This document shows positions 7,242-12,299 of a stretch of 12,299 nucleotides of DNA, in pieces (within the stretch, counting starts at the first letter, position 1; every line of letters starts with the position of its first letter). The DNA is from an uncultured Mesorhizobium sp. (GTDB lineage: Bacteria; Pseudomonadota; Alphaproteobacteria; Rhizobiales; Rhizobiaceae). The DNA is taken from assembly GCA_950071955.1 (NCBI GenBank), contig CATMOC010000053.1, positions 1-12,299 of the forward strand, read 5' to 3'. Position numbers and translations under genes: made by a program. Under the pieces are notes generated by a model. That model was not told the origin of the DNA. It did no database searches and was given only the letters and a program-made list of their open reading frames with translations.

Positions 7242-8342
7242 CTATTCGCGCACGCCGCCTATGGGAAGGCGGAATTCATCCCATGTCTCGAGCTTATCCA
7301 AGGTGGCGCGCTGGGATTCCAGCACCTTCTTGAACCATTCGTTGTTGCCGGCCTGCTCGTCAGCCCAATCGTTCGAAGCTTTCTGCGCGGCGGCGATGAA
7401 GCTATCGTCGAGCTTGATGAACTCGTTGTTGCCGCTGGCGGCGGCTTCCTTGAGCTTCGCCCAGCCGGCGATGTCGAGTTCGCCGTACCTTGCATAGGAT
7501 TCGTAGAGGTTCAGCCGGCCGGCGACCTCGACCATCACCTTGTCGTGCTCGGACAGCTTGTCCCAGGCGTCCTTGTTGATGATGCACTCGGTCAAGCCGG
7601 ATGCGTAATGGACGCCCGGCGTGATGATGTATTTCGCGATCGTATGGAACGCGGACTTGAAGTTCTGGCCCGGTCCCGCCCATTCGAGAGCGTCCACCAC
7701 GCCGCGCTCGAGCGCGGAGAAGGCCTCGTCTCCGGGGATCACCACCGTGCTCGCGCCGAGCTTCGCCGCAATCTCGGCCCAGGCGCCGGACGTGCGAACA
7801 CGCAGGCCCTTGAAGTCCTCGATGGTGCGAACCGGCTTGTGCGAATGCAGGAAGATCTCAGTCTCGCCGGTGTCGCACGGGATGCTGACGACCCCGAACT
7901 TCTCCATCCGCCACTGCTTTATCAGGTCGAGGCCGCCATCCTCGTATACCCAGAAGAACCATTCTTCCGGCCTCAAGCCGCCCGGCCATCCACCGACGAT
8001 CGCGCCGGTCTTGTCGATGCCCTGGACGTGGCCGCCCCAGGTGGTCGCAGCCTCGGCGATGCCGTCCTTCACCGTCTGCGTCGTGGTCAGGGGGCTTCCG
8101 AGCGCACCCGGCTGGGCGACGTTGATCTTGACCCGCCCTTCCGTGTAGAGCGCGACCTTGTCGGCGAATCCCTGTGCGCCATGTTCGAGCCAGTGACCAC
8201 CGGCATGGGTGGCCATCGTCCACGTCACGTCGTCGGCCCGGGCCGGCAACGCGGTAAGACAGGTGGCGGCCACGAAAGTGGCGACCGAGGCCCCCACTGC
8301 CATCTTTCCCGTGCCGTCCCTCAGAATTCCCAGAATGTTCAT
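7242..8342 (-). CDS. dctP: TRAP transporter substrate-binding protein (DctP family)
   Basis: This is the periplasmic solute receptor of the TRAP system, 366 residues. The N-terminus has a hydrophobic stretch (about residues 14-34) ending in ALPARADD, a signal peptide probably cut after Ala36. The ATG at 8342 has GGGAGTGAGGAA just upstream. Family marks are FKGLRVRTSG (about 177-186), where Arg183 occupies the place of the carboxylate-binding arginine of TRAP receptors, and the GDEAFSALERGVVDALEWAGP segment (about 204-224). The DALEW pattern recalls the DATEW signature of receptors for 2-oxo acids and chloroaromatic acids (TakP/FcbT1 group), so the ligand is probably a monocarboxylate. It is the first gene of a five-gene operon with dctQ, dctM, a BVMO and an esterase, which suggests the ligand feeds a Baeyer-Villiger route. 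Confidence 0.94.
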   Translation of the reverse strand: MNILGILRDGTGKMAVGASVATFVAATCLTALPARADDVTWTMATHAGGHWLEHGAQGFADKVALYTEGRVKINVAQPGALGSPLTTTQTVKDGIAEAATTWGGHVQGIDKTGAIVGGWPGGLRPEEWFFWVYEDGGLDLIKQWRMEKFGVVSIPCDTGETEIFLHSHKPVRTIEDFKGLRVRTSGAWAEIAAKLGASTVVIPGDEAFSALERGVVDALEWAGPGQNFKSAFHTIAKYIITPGVHYASGLTECIINKDAWDKLSEHDKVMVEVAGRLNLYESYARYGELDIAGWAKLKEAAASGNNEFIKLDDSFIAAAQKASNDWADEQAGNNEWFKKVLESQRATLDKLETWDEFRLPIGGVRE

Positions 8343-8368
8343 TTCCTCACTCCCTTTGCCTGTCGTTA

Positions 8369-8386
8369 CAATTCGCTGTCAAATTG
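8369..8386 (-). promoter_or_regulatory. Small inverted repeat overlapping TTGACA upstream of dctP
   Basis: CAATT (8369-8373) and AATTG (8382-8386) are inverted across an 8-base spacer, 26-44 bp upstream of the dctP start. The minus strand reads TTGACA at 8382-8377, a perfect -35 hexamer by itself, but a -10 box at 16-18 nt would fall into the ribosome site and is not recognisable. The element could be an operator or part of the promoter of the TRAP-BVMO operon. It is short, so chance is possible. Confidence 0.3.
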
Positions 8387-8511
8387 GCGATTCACGGCGA
8401 TCAGCGGATGGAGATTTTCGTCACGGATAACCGCGGCACCTCGCCCGCCCTGCGGACACTAAGAGTGTGCCGGCAAGGATGCCGTCGGCGATTGCCGAAG
8501 ATACGGTTCGC

Positions 8512-8619
8512 CTACGGTCTCGAGACGACCACCCCATCGCGGACGATGAACTCCTCCCACTACTCGCGGCCGTCCTGTTCCCGGTTCTGAGCGATCATCA
8601 CCTCACGCCCTGCAAGCAA
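8512..8619 (-). pseudogene. Possible decayed coding fragment
   Basis: In the 399-nt gap between dctP and the SnoaL-like gene, one minus-strand frame keeps strong G/C third-position bias across an in-frame TAG (8562-8560). It reads LLAGREVMIAQNREQDGRE, stop, WEEFIVRDGVVVSRP, stop. If the TAG replaced a TAC or CAG codon, the piece would be continuous for about 34 residues. I see a faint likeness to the C-terminal end of DJ-1/PfpI-type proteins, too weak to name. There is no convincing start or upstream domain. The rest of the gap, apart from the dctP leader, shows no gene to me. Confidence 0.25.
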
Positions 8620-8741
8620 CGCGACCGTAGTTGACGAGACGAATGCAGTCGCAGCCTTTTTCCAACTTCTAGAATTCCCTGCAAACATACTGGAAGGCGC
8701 CAATCCTCCGATTCGCGCATATGCCGGCGCCATGCCGAACC

Positions 8742-9296
8742 TCACCGGCGATCCCGGAAACCGGCCGTTGCGTCGAAGGGCGGATTGCTGTCGCCGAACG
8801 GCGATGCGCTCGGCTCGTAGCCGTATGCAGTGCCCTGCCGGCGCTCGAAGTAGACCGTGAAACGCCGGCGGATCCGCCACCCTTCCGACGTGCGCCGGTA
8901 GGCGACGTCGTAGTACCCTTGCGCCTCGGTCGCGTTCACCCTGCCGAAGCTGTCGGTCCCGAAAGCGCGGAAGGTAAAGTTTGCCCGCGCCGTCGCTTCG
9001 TCGCCGTCGATGCTGATATCGGGCACATTGATATAGTGAATGCAGTTGACCGGGCTCGACGAGCAGAATTCGGATAGGGCCTTCCGTCCCTGGACGAAGT
9101 TCAACTCGCCCATGCCCGCCAGCTGTCGGCCCTGGTATATTCCGTCCTCCGTGAACAGCGCGGCCCACTCGTCGCCCTTTGCGCCGTCGTAGGCGCGGCT
9201 GTAGGCGCCTTCGATCTGGTAAATCTCCAAACGATCCTCGACGGCGCGAAGGCGCCGGTCGAGAGCGGCGAAGCGTTCCGATTCAGTCACGTCCAT
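8742..9296 (-). CDS. SnoaL-like / nuclear transport factor 2 family protein
   Basis: This 184-residue protein has the cone-shaped NTF2-like fold of the SnoaL_4 type. The ATG at 9296 follows GGGAGGAAAG, a strong ribosome site; a longer frame to 9410 exists but lacks one. The opening helix (LDRRLRAVEDRLEIYQIEGAYSRAYD in two blocks, about residues 12-37), the LFTEDGIYQG segment (47-56), VQGRKAL (68-74), HYINVPDISIDGDEA (87-101) and the EGWRIRRR end of the beta sheet (138-145) are the standard landmarks. Asp37 and His87 sit where related dehydratases and cyclases carry polar active-site residues, so a dehydratase, isomerase or hydratase function is possible. The C-terminal 34 residues, rich in Pro, Gly and Arg, extend past the fold. 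It lies 274 nt downstream of an SDR on the same strand and may have its own promoter. Confidence 0.85.
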   Translation of the reverse strand: MDVTESERFAALDRRLRAVEDRLEIYQIEGAYSRAYDGAKGDEWAALFTEDGIYQGRQLAGMGELNFVQGRKALSEFCSSSPVNCIHYINVPDISIDGDEATARANFTFRAFGTDSFGRVNATEAQGYYDVAYRRTSEGWRIRRRFTVYFERRQGTAYGYEPSASPFGDSNPPFDATAGFRDRR

Positions 9297-9570
9297 CTTT
9301 CCTCCCAGATCCGGTTTCAGCATCGTTTGCTGCAGCGGACCGGCCGTTCGACGGCGCACCGCGGCACGGCTCGGATTTGGATCCGCCGCGCGGCTGCTCC
9401 CGGGCACCACTGCAAACCGGGTAGCGATAGGTCAATATGCCAGCGCGATCGAAGGACTTCCCCGACTGCTGGAATTCCGCGTCTGCATGCTGGGGTATCC
9501 GATGGACCCGGCTTCGTCGTCCCCTGCCGATGGGTACCTGTGCGGCAATGCGTTCCGCGGCGTTGCCCGG
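9297..9570 (-). other. Intergenic stretch upstream of the SnoaL-like gene
   Basis: These 274 nt separate the SDR 3 stop from the SnoaL-like start on the same strand. Open frames here have no family resemblance or ribosome sites. The minus strand contains a GGCATATTGACCTATCG segment (around 9430-9446) that could belong to a promoter, but I cannot pair it with a good second hexamer. No gene, repeat or clear terminator is seen. Confidence 0.4.
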
Positions 9571-10338
9571 CTAGCCGGAGCGCGTCAGGCGCCCGCCATC
9601 GACCGCGAGCAGATGTCCGGTGACATAGCCGGCCGCAGGAGAACACAGGAAAACCGCCGCCCCGCCGACATCGTCCGGGCCGCCCAGCCTGCCCATCGGA
9701 AGGCGCGATTCCGCCGAGGCGATCTTGTCGGGCGTATCGAGCGTGGCCCGGTTGAAGTCCGTCACGATGGTGCCGGGCGCGAGCGCGTTGACGCGGACCC
9801 CGTGCGGCGCCAGTTCCGCCGCCGCCGACACGGTCATCTGGCGGATGCCACCCTTGGTGACGTCGTAGAGGATCTCGGGGACCCTTGAGGCCACGAATGC
9901 CGAGGTGGACGACAGGGTCAGTATCGCCCCCTGCCCCGATTTCACCATCCGCCGCGCCGCCGCCTGCAAGGTGAAGAACGTCCCCTTCAGATTAACCTCG
10001 GACATGAACTTCCAGTCATCCTCGGTATGGTCAAGAAGAGGCTTGGCCCTCAACACGCCCGCCGCGAGGACGGCGATGTCGAGCGGCCATCCCTGATCGT
10101 CGATCGCCGCGAAGCCTCTGTCGATATCGTCGACCCTGGAGACGTCCATCGGGAGGCCGTGCGACGCGGTTCCCTGGGCCGCGATCTCCCCGGCCACGAC
10201 GGCGGCGTTACCGGCATCGATGTCGGCGACGATCACCCGGGCGCCGGCACGCGCCAGGCCGATTGCGATCGCCCGGCCGATGCCGCGCCCGCCGCCGGTC
10301 ACCAGCGCGGTTTTTCCGGTCAGATCGAATTCCATCAT
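9571..10338 (-). CDS. SDR-family oxidoreductase 3 (classical SDR, LAAG variant)
   Basis: This is a 255-residue classical SDR. The start is one of two adjacent ATG codons (10338 or 10335); only a weak GGA lies upstream. A longer frame to 10410 has an Arg-rich non-family N-terminus. Motifs are TGGGRGIG (14-21), Asp39 after beta-2 suggesting NAD(H), DVS at 65-67, LAAG at 91-94 in place of NNAG, Asn116, Ser144, and Tyr158-DVT-Lys162. The Ser-Tyr spacing is 14 rather than 13, a one-residue longer loop. The C-terminus carries AVDGG. It is divergent from SDR 4 across 186 nt. Loss of NNAG asparagines is tolerated in some SDRs, so I expect an active enzyme. Probably an alcohol dehydrogenase or ketoreductase of the same pathway. 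Confidence 0.92.
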   Translation of the reverse strand: MMEFDLTGKTALVTGGGRGIGRAIAIGLARAGARVIVADIDAGNAAVVAGEIAAQGTASHGLPMDVSRVDDIDRGFAAIDDQGWPLDIAVLAAGVLRAKPLLDHTEDDWKFMSEVNLKGTFFTLQAAARRMVKSGQGAILTLSSTSAFVASRVPEILYDVTKGGIRQMTVSAAAELAPHGVRVNALAPGTIVTDFNRATLDTPDKIASAESRLPMGRLGGPDDVGGAAVFLCSPAAGYVTGHLLAVDGGRLTRSG

Positions 10339-10371
10339 GGCATGTCCGCTTTCCGCGGCCCTTGGTTCCCT

Positions 10372-10387
10372 CGGCCGCATGCGGCCG
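10372..10387. promoter_or_regulatory. Perfect 16-bp palindrome in the divergent promoter region
   Basis: CGGCCGCATGCGGCCG is a perfect 16-bp palindrome, 34-49 bp upstream of the SDR 3 start and 138 bp upstream of SDR 4. Its place between divergent genes makes it a candidate operator for a dimeric regulator such as the MarR-type protein at the right end. High local GC makes some palindromes likely by chance, and the regulator link is inference. Confidence 0.4.
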
Positions 10388-10524
10388 GCATAGAGACTGC
10401 GGAGCGGCAAGTTGAATACGTGTCGCGCATACCAGCATGAGGAAACGATCTGATCCGGGTTTCACGTGTGGGATATGCTTCGGTCGGCGCGTTTGCGCGT
10501 CCATGGAATCCGGAATCAGTGGAA

Positions 10525-11277
10525 ATGGCGACGGCACCCGACCCTTCACGCATTGCCGTCGTCACGGGCGCCGCCGGCGGCATAGGACGGGCGACGACGC
10601 TACGGCTGCTCGCAGGTGGCTGGAGTGTCGCGGGTGTCGATCGCGTCCGTATCGCGGACATTCCCCCCGAGTTCCGCGACGGCTTCCTCTCGATTGAATG
10701 CGATCTGACGGACCCTGACGTCCCAGCCGAAATCATCGCCAGGACGGTCCGTCATTTCGGGTCGGTGGGATTGCTGGTCAACAATGCCGGGATATCCGGC
10801 GCCAGGCCGGTCGCGGAGACCGATGACGCCAATCTGGCGCGCATCATGGACATCAACTTCACCGTGCCTTTCCGGATGTCGCGCGAGGCGCTCAAGGTCA
10901 TGCAGGCGGGAGCCAGCATCGTCCATGTGTCCTCGGTCGTGAACTTCCGGGCCACGCCATCGACCTCGGCCTATACCGCCAGCAAGGCGGCGCTCGCGGG
11001 ACTGACCCGGCAGATGGCGGCCGAGTATGGCCCGCGCGGAATACGGTGCAATGCCGTCGCACCCGGTCTCGTCGAAACCGAGCTGACAGCGGAGAAGCTG
11101 CGTACCGATCCGAAATTCCAGCGCATCTGGATCGAGGGAACGCCATGGCCACGGCTCGGGCGTCCCGAAGACATCGCGGCGGCGATCGTCTTCCTCGCCT
11201 CCACGGATGCGGAATTCATCAATGGCCATACGCTCGTCATCGACGGAGGCTGGAGCATCGGCGCGTCCGCCGCCTAG
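10525..11277 (+). CDS. SDR-family oxidoreductase 4 (classical SDR)
   Basis: This is a 250-residue classical SDR. The ATG at 10525 places the beta-1 strand at the normal distance; a GTG at 10468 would add 19 residues without a ribosome site, and GTG at 10519 is a near alternative with GGA upstream. Motifs are TGAAGGIG (14-21), Asp39 after beta-2, DLT (60-62), NNAG (86-89), Asn111, Ser137, and Tyr150-TAS-Lys154. VAPGL and VIDGGW complete the pattern. The region after beta-2 is short and the substrate loop (ETELTAEKLRTDPKFQR) is long and charged, unlike SDR 1. It starts a plus-strand pair with SDR 5, 120 nt downstream. Probably an NAD-dependent alcohol dehydrogenase; the substrate is unknown. 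Confidence 0.92.
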   Translation: MATAPDPSRIAVVTGAAGGIGRATTLRLLAGGWSVAGVDRVRIADIPPEFRDGFLSIECDLTDPDVPAEIIARTVRHFGSVGLLVNNAGISGARPVAETDDANLARIMDINFTVPFRMSREALKVMQAGASIVHVSSVVNFRATPSTSAYTASKAALAGLTRQMAAEYGPRGIRCNAVAPGLVETELTAEKLRTDPKFQRIWIEGTPWPRLGRPEDIAAAIVFLASTDAEFINGHTLVIDGGWSIGASAA

Positions 11278-11385
11278 GCTCGACGCACCGCGCGGGCGCG
11301 GCCCGTTTCCGGATCGCGGCCAGGTGGCGGCGCAACCGTTTCAGAATCACCATGAGCCGCTCCAATCGTGACGGCAATTTCATTC

Positions 11386-11391
11386 GGGAGG
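11386..11391 (+). promoter_or_regulatory. Ribosome site that sets the TTG start of SDR 5
   Basis: GGGAGG lies six bases before TTG at 11398. The in-frame GTG at 11368 has no such site and would place this sequence inside the coding region, so TTG is the better start. Confidence 0.7.
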
Positions 11392-11397
11392 CATTCC

Positions 11398-12135
11398 TTG
11401 CAGGACAGGAACAAGAGGCTGGACGGCCGCATCGTCCTCGTGACCGGCGCCGCGGGCGGGATCGGAGCGCAGATTGCGCGCCAGGCAGCCGGCGAAGGTG
11501 CCCGCGTCATCATCAGCGACGTGCGCCGCGACGACGGTCAGAAGCTGGCGGAGGAACTGGGGACGCCCGCTCGCTTCGTGGCGCACGACGTCGGCGACGA
11601 GGACGCGTGGGACCGGCTCGCCGAGCTCTGCAAGGCGGAGGGCGGCGTCGGCGGCCTCGTCAACAATGCGGGGATCTTCGACCCCCGGCCCATAGCGGAA
11701 ACGGACGTCGCGTTCTTCGAACGCAACATGCGGATCAACGTGTTGGGCACGTTCCTCGGCATCCGCTTCATCGAACAGGCCGCCGCGCCTTCGGGCGCCT
11801 CCGTTGTCAACCTTTCTTCCTATGCCGGACTGCGTGGCACGAAAGGCATCGCCTACACCGCCAGCAAATGGGCGGTGCGCGGCATGTCCAGGACCGCCGC
11901 GGTCGAACTCGCGCCGCGCAACATCCGCGTCAACTCGATCCATCCGGCCTTTATCAACACGCCGATCCTCGATGCCATGACCCCGGAAAACTTCGAGATG
12001 AGGCGCAAGAGCATTCCGCTCGGACGCGCGGGAACGGTCGGGGACGTGGCCGATCTCGTCATGTTCCTGCTGTCCGACGAAAGCGCCTTCATCACCGGCG
12101 CAGAGACCGCGATCGACGGCGGCCTGTCCGCCTAG
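11398..12135 (+). CDS. SDR-family oxidoreductase 5 (classical SDR, TTG start)
   Basis: This is a 245-residue classical SDR. The TTG at 11398 is preferred because GGGAGG sits six bases upstream and because it gives the usual short lead into beta-1; GTG at 11368 would add ten residues. Motifs are TGAAGGIG (16-23), Asp41 after beta-2 suggesting NAD(H), DVG (64-66), NNAG (89-92), Asn114, Ser140/Ser141, and Tyr153-TAS-Lys157. Catalytic Tyr is 12-13 residues after the Ser pair, so this loop is one residue shorter than in SDR 1. The PG motif reads IHPAF, and the C-terminus has AIDGG. It follows SDR 4 by 120 nt and ends 36 nt before a convergent regulator gene. Function beyond dehydrogenase/reductase cannot be told. 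Confidence 0.92.
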   Translation: MQDRNKRLDGRIVLVTGAAGGIGAQIARQAAGEGARVIISDVRRDDGQKLAEELGTPARFVAHDVGDEDAWDRLAELCKAEGGVGGLVNNAGIFDPRPIAETDVAFFERNMRINVLGTFLGIRFIEQAAAPSGASVVNLSSYAGLRGTKGIAYTASKWAVRGMSRTAAVELAPRNIRVNSIHPAFINTPILDAMTPENFEMRRKSIPLGRAGTVGDVADLVMFLLSDESAFITGAETAIDGGLSA

Positions 12136-12171
12136 TGCTCCTGATCCCGAACGCGATGTTCCGCTAGCGAC

Positions 12172-12299
12172 TCACTCTCGCCCGGACGCCTGCGCCGCCT
12201 TCACCGCCTTGCGGGCAAGCGCGACGAACGTCGCGTACTCGGTGTCGTCGAGGCCGGGAAGGATCTCCTTCTGCAACCGTTCCACCACCGGCAAGATCG
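12172..12299 (-). CDS. Probable MarR-family transcriptional regulator, C-terminal end
   Basis: Only the last 41 codons and the TGA (12174-12172) are inside the window; the gene enters from the right edge. The visible tail reads ILPVVERLQKEILPGL, then DDTEYATFVALARKAVKAA, ending in SGRE. This long amphipathic helix pair matches the C-terminal dimerisation helices of MarR-type winged-helix repressors, where the final turn after the wing leads into L-x-P and a GLxxxE pattern. The DNA-binding part is not visible, so the family call rests on the tail. Regulators of this type usually bind palindromic operators near their own and neighbouring catabolic genes and respond to an aromatic or related ligand; a role in controlling this cluster is inference. 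Confidence 0.6.
   Translation of the reverse strand, partial: ILPVVERLQKEILPGLDDTEYATFVALARKAVKAAQASGRE

Noticed and set aside
8342..8382. Complete sigma-70 promoter using TTGACA upstream of dctP
   Set aside because: A -10 box at normal spacing would overlap the ribosome site, and no TATAAT-like hexamer is present; only the inverted repeat is reported, as tentative.
9567..9578. Perfect 12-bp palindrome CCGGCTAGCCGG over the SDR 3 stop codon
   Set aside because: It is partly coding, short and made of GC-rich residues around TAG, with no T-run, so it is not supported as a terminator or operator.
11291..11305. CGGGC-GCG-GCCCG hairpin after SDR 4
   Set aside because: A five-pair stem in very GC-rich sequence followed by only three T bases is too weak to call a terminator.
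1..12299. Defence system, mobile element, CRISPR array or RNA gene
   Set aside because: No repeat-spacer pattern, transposase, integrase, toxin, nuclease or tRNA-like cloverleaf was recognised; all intact genes belong to catabolic, transport or regulatory families.

Overview
The window is GC-rich, with strong G/C bias at third codon positions, and looks like a proteobacterial catabolic island. Gene content (TRAP carboxylate transporter, Baeyer-Villiger monooxygenases, many SDR dehydrogenases, a SnoaL-like protein, a MarR-type regulator) fits a metabolically versatile alphaproteobacterium; that assignment is inference, because no rRNA or other marker gene is present. I see no tRNA, rRNA, CRISPR array, transposase, integrase or phage gene.

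Layout. (1) Positions 2-2398, plus strand: the C-terminal half of a cyclohexanone-monooxygenase-like BVMO followed by two SDR oxidoreductases, probably one operon. (2) Positions 2419-8342, minus strand: a five-gene operon running dctP, dctQ, dctM, a second BVMO of the 4-hydroxyacetophenone-monooxygenase type, and an HSL-family alpha/beta hydrolase. It converges on block 1 across a 20-nt gap holding a small hairpin. (3) Positions 8343-8741: 399 nt with no clear gene, holding the dctP leader and a possible decayed coding fragment. (4) Positions 8742-10338, minus strand: a SnoaL-like (NTF2-fold) protein and a third SDR. (5) A divergent promoter region (10339-10524) with a perfect 16-bp palindrome. 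(6) Positions 10525-12135, plus strand: two more SDRs, the last with a TTG start. (7) Positions 12172-12299, minus strand: the C-terminal end of a probable MarR-family regulator running off the window.

Working model (inference from family knowledge and gene order). A carboxylated or otherwise anionic ketone or alcohol enters through the TRAP system. SDRs oxidise secondary alcohols to ketones, the BVMOs insert oxygen to give esters or lactones, and the alpha/beta hydrolase opens them to hydroxy acids and alcohols for further SDR oxidation. The SnoaL-like protein could supply a dehydration, isomerisation or hydration step. Nothing in the sequence fixes the substrate; alicyclic, terpenoid, steroid-like and aryl-ketone acids are all possible. 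The most notable features are a BVMO and esterase placed directly behind a TRAP importer, five divergent SDRs and two unlike BVMOs in 12 kb, and a hydrolase whose best start codon is CTG.
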